The translations under genes were made by a program, and so were the position numbers. This document shows positions 1-8,385 of a stretch of 64,000 nt of DNA, piece by piece. Source of the DNA: Conyzicola nivalis_A (GTDB lineage: Bacteria; Actinomycetota; Actinomycetes; Actinomycetales; Microbacteriaceae); assembly GCF_040548875.1 (NCBI RefSeq), contig NZ_JBEPSJ010000002.1, positions 372,001 through 436,000 of the forward strand, in the 5' to 3' direction. Numbering within the stretch: position 1 is the stretch's first letter; each line of letters starts with the position of its first letter. The notes beneath the pieces were generated by a model. It saw only the letters and a program-made list of their open reading frames with translations, made no database searches and was not told where the DNA came from.

Positions 1-1003
1 CGATCGTGCCCGGCGTGGGGAGTGCGGCGACCGGATTCTCGGGGCGCGCGAGCGTGGTCTCGCTCGCAAGAACGGCGGCGACGCGCTCGGCCGACACGGC
101 GGCGCGGGGGATCATGATGGTCATGAAGCTCGCCATGAGCACCCCGCCGAGGATGAGCCCGACGTACTGCATAAACGCGAACAGCGTGCCGATCTCGATG
201 TCGCCGTTGTCGACGCGGATGCCGCCGAACCAGATGACGCCGACGACGGTGACGTTGAGCACCAGCATCGCGAGGGGGAAGAGCAGCACGAACAGCGATC
301 CGACGCGACGGCCGACGTCCATGATGTCGGTGTTGGCGGCCTCGAACCGCTTCTCCTCGATCGGCTCGCGCACGAAGGCGCGCACCACCCGGATTCCGGT
401 GAGCTGCTCGCGCATGATGCGGTTCACGTTGTCGAGGCGCTTCTGGAAGGTGCGGAACAGCGGCACCATCCGCGAGATGATGACGCCGACGACGAGCAGC
501 AGAACCGGCACGATCACCGCGATGATCCAGCTGAGGCCGATGTCTTGGCGCAGCGCCATGATGATGCCGCCGATCGCCAGCAGCGGCGCGGAGACGAGCA
601 TCGTGGCGCCCATCATCGCGAGCATCTGCACCTGGGTGACGTCGTTGGTGTTGCGCGTGATCAGCGACCCGGCGCCGAAGTGGGAGACCTCCCGCTCTGA
701 GAACGCGCTCACGCGCTCGAAGACGTCGTTGCGGATGTCACGGCCGGCCTGCATCGCGGCTCGCGCGGCGAAGTAGGTGGCGATGATGGAGGCGACGATC
801 TGCCCGAGCGAGATGCCGAGCATCATCAGTCCGGTGGCCCAGATGAACTCGGTGTCGCCGGTGGCGACACCCTTGTCGATGATCTCGCCGTTGAGCGTCG
901 GCAGATAGAGCGAGGCGAGCGCCGCGATGAACTGGAAGACGAGCACACCGATGAGCTGCTTGCGGTACGGACGCAGATAGCGTCCGAGGAGTTTTGCGAG
1001 CAT
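1..1003 (-). CDS. ABC exporter, fused permease-ATPase (5' part only)
   Basis: The first 334 codons of a protein running off the left edge. It starts at an ATG (1003-1001) as MLAKLLGRYLRPYRKQL and shows the six-helix exporter membrane domain (type IV ABC, MdlB/YheI/MsbA group), with recognisable stretches RNDVFERV and ITRNTNDVTQVQ in the cytoplasmic loops and REQLTGIRVVRAF later. The ATP-binding domain should lie beyond the window, so it is partial by position, not broken. Members are homo- or heterodimeric exporters of drugs, lipids or peptides; a partner subunit may lie further left. The substrate cannot be told from the sequence. Confidence 0.9.
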   Translation of the reverse strand, partial: MLAKLLGRYLRPYRKQLIGVLVFQFIAALASLYLPTLNGEIIDKGVATGDTEFIWATGLMMLGISLGQIVASIIATYFAARAAMQAGRDIRNDVFERVSAFSEREVSHFGAGSLITRNTNDVTQVQMLAMMGATMLVSAPLLAIGGIIMALRQDIGLSWIIAVIVPVLLLVVGVIISRMVPLFRTFQKRLDNVNRIMREQLTGIRVVRAFVREPIEEKRFEAANTDIMDVGRRVGSLFVLLFPLAMLVLNVTVVGVIWFGGIRVDNGDIEIGTLFAFMQYVGLILGGVLMASFMTIMIPRAAVSAERVAAVLASETTLARPENPVAALPTPGTI

Positions 1004-1104
1004 GGGACTCCCGACGTTGGGGGGGGTGAAAGTGTGGGGGATTAAAAGCGAACCGAACCATCTTCGGCTTTTCGACGGCCGCGCTCAAGAGTCGGCCGCA
1101 CTCA

Positions 1105-1124
1105 ATATACGGCGAAATATACGG
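1105..1124. repeat. 12-bp direct repeat, possible operator
   Basis: The octamer ATATACGG occurs at 1105-1112 and 1117-1124, an exact 12-bp periodicity, in an A/T-rich patch of an otherwise GC-rich 254-bp spacer between the divergent exporter gene and the surface-protein gene. A tandem site of this kind could bind a regulator of either gene; that is inference. I see nothing else clear in the spacer apart from a purine-rich GGAGGAGG near 1184. Confidence 0.35.
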
Positions 1125-1257
1125 GGAGCCTCCGACACCCGTAGGACACGGACGTCGGGCCCCACAATGGGGCGGTTCGCGACGGAGGAGGCGGCCGTTA
1201 CAGTTTGTAGTGGCACCGCCATCGTGGAGGGCCGCCACCCCAATCGAACGGACACCC

Positions 1258-3648
1258 ATGTCGCGCGCCGCCCTGACCCCGAGCCGTCGACACCGGTACT
1301 CCGCGGTGGTCGCGTTCGGCCTCATCGTCGCACTGCTCTCCCCCGCCGCACCCGCCACGGCGGCACCCGGGCCAGTCGCCGGGCCGAGCGAGCTCACCGT
1401 CGCCTACGACGCGCTCGACAGTGTGACGCTGGCCTGGGGACCGGCGCCGGTCGACGCGGTCGGGTTCGCGCTGAGCTACATCGACACCGCGGGGGACGAG
1501 ACGACCATCGCGCTCGCGCTCGCCGATCGCAGCATCCGACTCACCGACATCGGCTACGGGTCAGCCCCGGCCGGGCTTCGCAGTCGGTTCGCCGACGGTT
1601 CCTTCAGCGAACCCTCGCTGATCGACGTGCTGCGCGGCAGCGTCGCCAACCTCGCCTCCGCAATCGACCGGATCGAGCAGGAGACCGAGACGACCCTCAC
1701 CGAGACGGTCACCCTGAGCTCTCGCACGCGTCTCGCCGCGGCGATCGACGCCGCGCGGGATCTCGTGGCCGATGGCGCGACACCCGACCAGGTGCTGGCA
1801 GCGGCCACCGCGGTGACCGACGCCGCGGCCGACCTCGTCGACTACCGGGTCGTGCTGAAGTACATCGCCGATTTCGAGGCTCGGGATGTCTCGGCCTTCA
1901 CTCCCGGCTCGCAGGCGAGATTCGCGGCCGCTCTCGACGCCGCTCGCCAGCTGGTGGCGGTCGCCGCCACCGACCCTGCCGCCGCCGTCACCGGGGTGCA
2001 GATCGAGACGACGGTCAACGAGCTGAGCTACGCGTTCTTCTCGGCGCTTGCCGCCCCCGAGGAGCTCGCCGCGCTTCTCGCCGAGGCGCACACGGTCGTC
2101 GATGGGCCGCTCGCCGAGGATGTCACCGGTTTCAGCGCGCGCGGGATCCGCACGGCGATCGCCGCCGCCGATGCCGCCATCGCCGACGTCGACCCGACCG
2201 TCGACGCGCTCGACGCCGCCGTGGAATCTCTGCGGTCGGCCCTCGCGGCCACGGTCGCCCGCCCGTCGGCGCTGCGCGCGGCGTTCGCGGCATTCGCCGA
2301 ACTGGGCCTCGACGGTTCCGAGTTCACCGGAGCGAGCGCCCGCGACATCGCCGCGGCTCACACGGCCGCCGTCGCCGCCGACGACGCCGACACCCGGATC
2401 GCAGACCTCACCGCCGCGGGCTCGACGCTGTCCACGGCGATTGCGGCGGCGGTGCGCGTCGACATCCTGCGCGACGCGATCGCCGAGGACGACGCGTCTC
2501 TCCTCATCCCCCTCGACTACACCTCTGCGAGCTGGACGGTCTTCGCTCGCGCCTTCCAGACATCCGTCGACCTGCTCGCCCAGGCCACAGCCTCCGACGC
2601 CGCACCGATCACCGCCGCGCGGCTCTCCGGCCAGGCGGACAGCCTGCACACCGCTCGGCTCGCACTGGTCAAGCCGACCCCGTTCGCCAGCTCGGGAATC
2701 ACCGTCGGCGGACCGGTCAGGCCTGCCGGAGGCGCCCCGCTTCCGCCGGGCCTCTATCTGCAGGTGATCGACGGCATGATCTCGCTCAGCAACGTGGGCG
2801 GCAGCTTGAACTTCTCGGCCGGGCAGTTCGGGTACATCCCCCGCGCAATCCAGCCGCCGGTCATCGTTCCGGTGAATCCGAACCTGCCATTCACCCCGCC
2901 GCCCGCGTTCACGGCGCCGTCGACCACGATCACCGCGCCGTCGGTGGGCGGTGTCGACTGCGAGGTCCGTCGTGTCGCATTCGCCGCACCGGACGCCGTC
3001 GCGACCGACGAGGCGGCCTCCGGGCACCCCGTCGACGCATCCTCGGCGATCCCGGTCGCCGCGACGAGCCCGACCGACTCGGTGACCCGGCCCCCGAAGA
3101 CGTACTGCAACAGGATGGCCGCGACCGGAGCGCGGATGGCGTCCCTCTTCGCCGTCACGGCTGCCGCGGCCCCGGCGTACCAGATCGTCTCCGTGCTGCC
3201 TGCGACGAGCCACCCGAGCGGCAGCGCGCGGGTCTCGTTCGCCCTGCCGGCCGACGCTGACGGAGGCGACCTGTTCCTCCAGTACACTTACAACGGTGTC
3301 TACGTCGAGACGGTCGCTGCAGTGAAGGTCACGCAGGCAATCGGCACTCCCGTGACCGGCAACCCCGCCACAGGTACTCCGGTGACCGGCACTCCCGTGA
3401 CCGGCGTGCCCGCAGTCGGTGCGCCCTCGACTGGCACGCCGCCAGCCGGCACGCCCACGCTCACGCCCTCCGCGGTCGCCGCTGGGGCCGTTGCTACGCC
3501 GACCCGGCCCGCCGGCACCTCACCGTCGCGTCTCGCCGCGACGGGCACCGACTCGGGACCACTCGTCGGCGCCGCGCTGCTGCTCGTGCTCCTCGGCCTC
3601 GCGTTGTGGCTTGCCCCGTCGACCCGCCGCAGGCGTCGCTCGGCCTGA
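1258..3648 (+). CDS. Secreted cell-wall protein with LAATG sorting signal
   Basis: A 796-residue surface protein. The ATG at 1258 is preferred over an upstream in-frame GTG (1210) because it gives a normal Sec signal peptide: arginine-rich n-region, hydrophobic core at about 15-30, Ala-X-Ala near 34-36. A fibronectin-III-like segment (about 40-110) is followed by several alanine-rich helical repeats of the FIVAR/DUF type, then a low-complexity region of GTPVTG/GTPATG repeats. The C-terminus has the sortase pattern LAATG, a hydrophobic helix and a TRRRRRSA tail. LAXTG is the typical class E sortase motif of actinobacteria. No sortase gene lies in this window. The binding partner is unknown. 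Confidence 0.8.
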   Translation: MSRAALTPSRRHRYSAVVAFGLIVALLSPAAPATAAPGPVAGPSELTVAYDALDSVTLAWGPAPVDAVGFALSYIDTAGDETTIALALADRSIRLTDIGYGSAPAGLRSRFADGSFSEPSLIDVLRGSVANLASAIDRIEQETETTLTETVTLSSRTRLAAAIDAARDLVADGATPDQVLAAATAVTDAAADLVDYRVVLKYIADFEARDVSAFTPGSQARFAAALDAARQLVAVAATDPAAAVTGVQIETTVNELSYAFFSALAAPEELAALLAEAHTVVDGPLAEDVTGFSARGIRTAIAAADAAIADVDPTVDALDAAVESLRSALAATVARPSALRAAFAAFAELGLDGSEFTGASARDIAAAHTAAVAADDADTRIADLTAAGSTLSTAIAAAVRVDILRDAIAEDDASLLIPLDYTSASWTVFARAFQTSVDLLAQATASDAAPITAARLSGQADSLHTARLALVKPTPFASSGITVGGPVRPAGGAPLPPGLYLQVIDGMISLSNVGGSLNFSAGQFGYIPRAIQPPVIVPVNPNLPFTPPPAFTAPSTTITAPSVGGVDCEVRRVAFAAPDAVATDEAASGHPVDASSAIPVAATSPTDSVTRPPKTYCNRMAATGARMASLFAVTAAAAPAYQIVSVLPATSHPSGSARVSFALPADADGGDLFLQYTYNGVYVETVAAVKVTQAIGTPVTGNPATGTPVTGTPVTGVPAVGAPSTGTPPAGTPTLTPSAVAAGAVATPTRPAGTSPSRLAATGTDSGPLVGAALLLVLLGLALWLAPSTRRRRRSA

Positions 3649-3680
3649 GCAGCGCACCCGGCGGGCCGACACCCGGCACG

Positions 3681-6104
3681 CTACACGTGGTGCTTGCGCT
3701 CGAGCGCTGCTCCCTCGACGTCGACGTTCGGCAGGATGCGGTCGAGCCAGCGGGGCAGCCACCAGGCGGATGTGCCGAGCAGGTGCATCAGGGCCGGCAT
3801 AAGAAGCATCCGCACGATGAACGCGTCGATGAGCACACCGAACGCGAGACCGAAGCCGATGGCCCGGATGATGGTCGCGTCGGAGAACACGAAACCGCCG
3901 AACACGGCGACCATGATGAGGCCGGCCGCGGTGACCACCGCCCGTCCCGCCTTGACGCCCTGCATAACCGCTAGGCGTGCGGGCGCGCCGTGCACGTACG
4001 CCTCGCGCATGCCGGAGGCGAGGAACAACTGGTAGTCCATCGCGAGACCGAACAGGATGCCGGTGAGGATCACCGGCAGGAAGCTGAGGATCGGCCCCGT
4101 GCTGTGCAGCCCGAAGACCTGCGCGAACCAGCCCCACTGGAACACCGCGACGGTGGCTCCGAAGGTGGCGAACAGCGACAGGATGAAGCCGCCGGTGGCG
4201 ATCAGCGGCACCAGGATCGAGCGGAAGACGAGGATCATGATGAGCAGCGACAGCCCCACGACGACCAGCAGGTAGAGCGGCAGCACGTTCTGCAGGCTCT
4301 CCGAGATGTCGATGTTGATCGCCGCCTGGCCGGCCACTCCGAGGGCGATTCCGCTCTCGATCGCGGGCAGGTCGCGCAGGTCGCGCACGAGCTGCTCGGT
4401 CGAGACGCTGTTCGGGCCCTCGGCGGGAATGACCTGGAACGCGGTCAGCCGGTTGTCGTCGGAGACGGCGATCGGCGCGATCGCAGTGACGTCGTCGTTG
4501 TCGGCGATCGCCTGCGCGACGAGCACCTGCTTCTCGAGCACCTCGTCGTCGGTGAGCCCCTCGGGGAGGGTGGCCGTTACCAGCAGGGTGCCGTTGGCGC
4601 CGGCGCCGAACTCCGACTCGGTGAGCGAGAAGGCGCGGTACGAGGCCGAGTCGGCGGGTTCGGATGAACCGTCGGGGAGACCCAGTCGCATCGACAGCGA
4701 CGGGATGGCGATCGTCAGCAGCGCCGCGACGGTGACCAGCAGGGTCACGACGGCGCGGAGCGTCGACATCGCCCGCACCTCCTTGCCCTGAACGGGCACA
4801 GCCGGGCTGATCCGTGCGCGGGCGCGGCGACCGAGCACGCGTTCGCCGAGCAGACCGAGCAGGGCGGGCGTCAGGGTGATCGCGATGAGCACGGCGACGG
4901 CGACGCAGACCGCGCCGACGGTGCCCATCAGGCCGAGGAACGGAACCCCGGTGATGTTGAGCGCCAGCAGCGCGACCACGACGGTCGCCCCGGCGAAGAC
5001 CACGGCGTTGCCGGCCGTGCCATTGGCCAGTCCGATGGACTCGCGCACCTCGGCGCCCTGCATGAGCTGCTTGCGGTGCCGGTTGATGATGAACAGGGAG
5101 TAGTCGATGCCGACGGCGAGGCCCAGCATGACGCCGAGCACGGGGGTGACCGACACCATCTGAACCAGTCCGGAGAACGAGAGCGAGCCGACGACTCCGA
5201 TGGCGACACCGACCAGGGCCGTGACGATCGGGAGGGCGGCGGCCAGGAGGGATCCGAGCATCACGATCAGCACGATCGCGGCGACGGCGAGCCCCACGAC
5301 CTCGCCGACGCCGAAGACCTCGGGAACGCCCTGGGCGATATCGGTGGAGAATGCTACCTCGACGCCGTCTATCTCGTCGGCTTCGAAGTAGTCGATCACG
5401 GCTTGCTTCGACTCTTCCTGCAGGTCGAGGCGGGGCTCGGAGAACGCGACGTTGACGAGGGCCGTCGACCCGTCGTCGGAGACAAAGCGGATGCCGTCGG
5501 AGAGCGCGAGGAGTTCGGCACCGAGCTCGAGCGCGGTGCTCTGCTGCTCGAGCTCGTCGAGCGATGCGGTGAGCGCGGCCTGCTGGGCCTCAAGCTGCGC
5601 GCGCTGGGGAGCGACCTGCGCGGCGCCGAACTGCGCTTCCGCGGCGTCGAGCTGGGCGAGTCCCGCGTCGAGCTGCGCCTGACCGGCATCCAGTTGGGTC
5701 CGGCCCGCGTCGAGCCGCGCCGCACCGTCGGCGACCTGGGCGGCCTGCTCGGCCCGCTGCGCCTCGGTCTCGAAGGGGTCGACGACCGCGGAAACGTCGG
5801 GCAGGTCGTCGGCGTCGGCGACGAGCGCGCCGATCTCGTCGCGCTGCTCGGCGGTCAGCGCAGATCCGTCGGCCGTGGAGAAGACCACGGTTCCCGAGGC
5901 GCCGCTGAACTCGGGCAGTTTCTGCTGCAGCTCGTCGGTCACGGCGCCGGAGGCCGTGCCGGGGATGTCGAAGCTCGACGACAGGCCCTTAAATCCGACG
6001 AGGAATCCGCCGACGGCGACGGCGAGCACCACGAGCCACGCGACGATGACCACGCCGACCCGTCTCGACGCGAACTTACCCAGGCGATAAAGCAACTCGG
6101 CCAA
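3681..6104 (-). CDS. MMPL/RND-family membrane exporter
   Basis: An 807-residue transporter of the MMPL (mycobacterial membrane protein large) branch of the RND superfamily, with two repeats of one plus five transmembrane helices. The conserved Asp-Tyr pairs are visible in AVGIDYSLFIINR and GLAMDYQLFLA. Residues about 112-195, in the first extracytoplasmic loop, form a heptad-like coiled coil (LDAGQAQ, LDAGLAQ, LDAAEAQ). The start is a TTG at 6104 behind GAGAGGAA at good spacing. It is divergent from a TetR gene 70 bp away, which suggests a repressor-controlled efflux pump or lipid exporter. The substrate is unknown; actinobacterial relatives move lipids or hydrophobic drugs. Confidence 0.88.
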   Translation of the reverse strand: MAELLYRLGKFASRRVGVVIVAWLVVLAVAVGGFLVGFKGLSSSFDIPGTASGAVTDELQQKLPEFSGASGTVVFSTADGSALTAEQRDEIGALVADADDLPDVSAVVDPFETEAQRAEQAAQVADGAARLDAGRTQLDAGQAQLDAGLAQLDAAEAQFGAAQVAPQRAQLEAQQAALTASLDELEQQSTALELGAELLALSDGIRFVSDDGSTALVNVAFSEPRLDLQEESKQAVIDYFEADEIDGVEVAFSTDIAQGVPEVFGVGEVVGLAVAAIVLIVMLGSLLAAALPIVTALVGVAIGVVGSLSFSGLVQMVSVTPVLGVMLGLAVGIDYSLFIINRHRKQLMQGAEVRESIGLANGTAGNAVVFAGATVVVALLALNITGVPFLGLMGTVGAVCVAVAVLIAITLTPALLGLLGERVLGRRARARISPAVPVQGKEVRAMSTLRAVVTLLVTVAALLTIAIPSLSMRLGLPDGSSEPADSASYRAFSLTESEFGAGANGTLLVTATLPEGLTDDEVLEKQVLVAQAIADNDDVTAIAPIAVSDDNRLTAFQVIPAEGPNSVSTEQLVRDLRDLPAIESGIALGVAGQAAINIDISESLQNVLPLYLLVVVGLSLLIMILVFRSILVPLIATGGFILSLFATFGATVAVFQWGWFAQVFGLHSTGPILSFLPVILTGILFGLAMDYQLFLASGMREAYVHGAPARLAVMQGVKAGRAVVTAAGLIMVAVFGGFVFSDATIIRAIGFGLAFGVLIDAFIVRMLLMPALMHLLGTSAWWLPRWLDRILPNVDVEGAALERKHHV

Positions 6105-6144
6105 TGTGATTCCTCTCGACGACCTCCTTTGATAATACGCGACG

Positions 6145-6160
6145 TCTCGTCTAGTCGAGA
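6145..6160. promoter_or_regulatory. Candidate TetR operator between MMPL and TetR genes
   Basis: An inverted repeat TCTCG-N6-CGAGA, 7 of 8 positions symmetrical when extended to the centre, lies between the divergent MMPL and TetR genes. Its size and position are typical of a TetR dimer site repressing both promoters. Assignment to this regulator is inference from position. Confidence 0.5.
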
Positions 6161-6174
6161 ACTAGGATGTCTCT

Positions 6175-6756
6175 ATGTCCGAGCACCGCCAAGGACCCGT
6201 GCGCAGCGAAGCGGCACGGGTCGCGATCCTTGAAGCGACCGCGCGCCTGTTCCAGATCCGCGGCTACGAGCACCTCACCATGGAGGGCATCGCCGCCGAG
6301 GCCGGCGTCGGCAAGCAGACCATCTACCGCTGGTGGCCGTCGCGGGCCGCCCTCGTCGCCGACTGCCTGCTCGAGGGCCGCCTGTTCTCCGAACGCTTCA
6401 ACTTTCCGAACACGGGCGACATCCGCACCGACCTGGTCTCCTGGCTGGGCAACGTCTTCGGCATCCTCGAGGAGCCGGCCGGCGAACTGCTCTGGCGCTC
6501 GCTCATCGCGGCCGCGACCGAGAACGAGGCCGTGGGGCGCCGGCTCTACGAGAGCCTCGGGATCGGGTCATCCCTCGTGCCCCGCCTGCGCGCTGCGGTC
6601 GAGGCGTCCGACCTGCGCGCCGACGCCCCGGTCGAGGAGATCGGCGAGGCGCTGATGGGGGCGCTGATCCTGCGGGCGCTCAGCCGGCTTCCGACGCAGC
6701 CGGGAAGCGCGGAGCGTCTCGTCGACGCCGTGCTCGGAGACTCTTCCCGCCGTTAA
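6175..6756 (+). CDS. TetR/AcrR-family transcriptional regulator
   Basis: A 193-residue regulator with an N-terminal TetR helix-turn-helix at about residues 12-60: RVAILEATARLFQIRGYEHL is helix 1 and VGKQTIYRWWPSRAALV the recognition region. The C-terminal helical domain is the variable ligand-binding and dimer part and names no ligand. It is divergent from the MMPL exporter with a palindrome in the shared spacer, so it probably represses the exporter and itself until a substrate or drug binds. Confidence 0.9.
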   Translation: MSEHRQGPVRSEAARVAILEATARLFQIRGYEHLTMEGIAAEAGVGKQTIYRWWPSRAALVADCLLEGRLFSERFNFPNTGDIRTDLVSWLGNVFGILEEPAGELLWRSLIAAATENEAVGRRLYESLGIGSSLVPRLRAAVEASDLRADAPVEEIGEALMGALILRALSRLPTQPGSAERLVDAVLGDSSRR

Positions 6757-6813
6757 CAACGGCCCCTAGACTGCCCGCATGAACGAGCCCGGCTGCATGA
6801 GGAGCCTGGCCCC

Positions 6814-7519
6814 ATGAGGAGCGCCGACGCTGCGGCCTCCGGCGCCGACCCCGGGCCGCCGACGCGGCTCGCGCTGCCCTTCGCCGGCCGGTGGCTGACG
6901 CAGAACAGCCCGGCGCGGAGGGTCCCCAGCCACGGCACCGACCTGTGGGGCGAGCGGTACGCGATCGACTTCGTCGCCGTCGACCACCGTGGCCGCACCG
7001 TCGACCGCAGCGACTGGCGCACCCTGTTCGACACCGAGCCGCCGGAGCGCTTCTTCGCGTTCGGCCGGCCGATCCTCGCGCCGGCCGACGCGACCGTCGT
7101 CGTCGCGCACGACGGCGAGTCCGACCACGCCGCCAGGCGGTCGCAGCTCGCGCTAGTGCCGTACGTGCTGGGCCAGCGGGAGCGGTTGCGGCAGGGCATC
7201 GCGGCGATCGCCGGAAACCACGTGGTGATCGCGTTGGCCGACGGGGGCTTCGCCGCTCTCGTGCACCTGCGTCGCGGGTCGCTGCGCGTCTCCGTAGGAG
7301 ACGCGGTGTCGACGGGGCAGCAGCTGGCCGAGTGCGGCAACTCGGGAAACTCCACGCAGCCGCACGTGCACGTGCAGGTCATGGACCGCCGCACCGTCGG
7401 CCGCGCGCGGCATTCCGATGGAGTTCGAAGGGTTCGACGAGTGGGTCGCGGGGGCGAGGCATCCGCAATTCGTGCGCTCCGGGATGCCTGGCGAACGCAG
7501 CATCGTGGAGCCGCGGTAG
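6814..7519 (+). pseudogene. M23-type metallopeptidase, single-base frameshift
   Basis: The frame from ATG 6814 (behind AGGAGC) encodes a LytM-like M23 domain: HGTDLWGERYAIDF, a central APADATVV strand and the zinc-site end GNSGNSTQPHVHVQVMD. After codon 7381 the frame is lost: removing one G near 7398-7400 restores VAARGIPMEFEGFDEWV and an end at TAG 7517, which reads like the family's C-terminus. Left as is, the shifted frame runs on into the next gene (stop 7572). M23 enzymes cut peptidoglycan cross-bridges, but this one has no evident signal peptide. Real decay and a sequencing indel are equally possible; the catalytic HxH comes before the break. Confidence 0.7.
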
Positions 7520-7536
7520 CGCATCCGCTGTCCGTT

Positions 7537-7552
7537 GTAGTATATTTACTAC
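7537..7552. promoter_or_regulatory. Perfect palindrome abutting the XRE start codon
   Basis: GTAGTA-TATT-TACTAC, a perfect 6+4+6 inverted repeat, ends directly before the ATG at 7553. The TATATT inside fits a -10 box whose transcript would begin at or next to the ATG, implying a leaderless mRNA; there is no Shine-Dalgarno sequence. The natural reading is an autoregulatory operator for the XRE protein, overlapping its own core promoter. Confidence 0.6.
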
Positions 7553-7828
7553 ATGGCGAAGCAAACAGGTGACGAGCAGCCGCAGTTCTTCACGCGGTTG
7601 CCCGTACTCAGGGCGGAACGCGGACTCAGCCGCAGAGCATTGGCCGACCTAGTCGGAGTGCACTACCAGACGATCGGCTACCTCGAACGCGGCGAGTACA
7701 GCCCGAGCCTCGTGCTCGCTCTGCGCATCGCCGAGTCGCTCGGCGTGCCGATCGACGCCGCGTTCTCGTTGAGACCGTTCTCGAGCATGGCCGACCAGCT
7801 GTACAACACAGAAGGAGAAGACCGATGA
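7553..7828 (+). CDS. XRE-family helix-turn-helix regulator
   Basis: A 91-residue protein consisting almost entirely of a Cro/C1-type helix-turn-helix (about 15-72): LPVLRAERGLSRRALADLVG, then VHYQTIGYLERGEYSPSLVL and a helix starting ALRIAESLGVPI. The tail SMADQLYNTEGEDR is short. It overlaps the following membrane-protein gene by 4 bp (ATGA), so the two are co-translated. Small XRE regulators paired with a small membrane protein are common in Gram-positives; the signal is usually unknown. A palindrome touching the start codon suggests autoregulation. Confidence 0.88.
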   Translation: MAKQTGDEQPQFFTRLPVLRAERGLSRRALADLVGVHYQTIGYLERGEYSPSLVLALRIAESLGVPIDAAFSLRPFSSMADQLYNTEGEDR

Positions 7829-8310
7829 CCGAATCTCTCACCAGGAACGAACGCCGCGCCGCGCGGCTCGACGACCCCGCTTTCGAGTACCTCCGCACGC
7901 CACGGTGGCGTCGACGCCTGGCCGCGACCCTCATCCTCGTGCTGGTGGCGGAGACCGCGGTCTTCCTCGCCGCTCCGGTGCTCCCCATGCCGGTGTTCCT
8001 GATCGCGATGGCGGTGCTCGTGATCGCGCTCGTCTTCGCGCTCGGCGCCCTGAAGGCGTCGACGCGCGGCATCGAGGAACTGCCTCCGGAGGCTCTCGAC
8101 GAGCGCCAGGCGCAGGTCCGCGGTCTCGTGTACTCGACGTCGTACACCGTGCTGTCGGTCGCCTTCGCGGTCGCGGTGCTCCTGCTGCTCGCGATCGAGC
8201 AGGGCTGGCTGACCGTGCACACGGGAGTGGTCTACATCGTCCCGATGCTCGCGGTGCAGCTGATCGTGACGATCCCGACGTTCGTCACCGCGCTGCGCAT
8301 GAAGGTCTAG
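7825..8310 (+). CDS. Four-helix membrane protein partnered with XRE regulator
   Basis: A 161-residue integral membrane protein, start ATG overlapping the XRE stop. Two hydrophobic helices (about 32-52 and 54-74) and two more after residue 100 surround a charged loop GIEELPPEALDERQAQVRGL. I do not recognise a named domain; it is analogous in size and context to DUF2975-type partners of XRE regulators but lacks an obvious match. It could sense or mediate the condition to which the regulator responds. Its stop is followed 16 bp later by a dispersed repeat. Confidence 0.75.
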   Translation: MTESLTRNERRAARLDDPAFEYLRTPRWRRRLAATLILVLVAETAVFLAAPVLPMPVFLIAMAVLVIALVFALGALKASTRGIEELPPEALDERQAQVRGLVYSTSYTVLSVAFAVAVLLLLAIEQGWLTVHTGVVYIVPMLAVQLIVTIPTFVTALRMKV

Positions 8311-8326
8311 CGGCGTCTCTTCGGCG

Positions 8327-8385
8327 CACGATCTGCGCCGTATGGGGCGCCCGGCTCGCCATCCAGCCCCATATGGCGCAGATCG
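8327..8385. repeat. Long imperfect inverted repeat (20-bp arms), dispersed family
   Basis: Left arm 8329-8348 and right arm 8366-8385 are reverse complements at 19 of 20 positions (CGATCTGCGCC...ATGGGGC), with a 17-bp loop. The 22-mer beginning at 8327 recurs at 49761-49782 with 20 of 22 identities, again just after a stop codon. This looks like a small palindromic repetitive element. It may also form a terminator-like hairpin for the operon ending at 8310, though no U-tract follows. Confidence 0.65.

Noticed and set aside
1002..3260. A 752-codon arginine-rich frame over the surface-protein gene
   Set aside because: Arg/Gly/Asp-rich composition typical of a shifted frame; the frame at 1258-3648 has a signal peptide and sorting signal.
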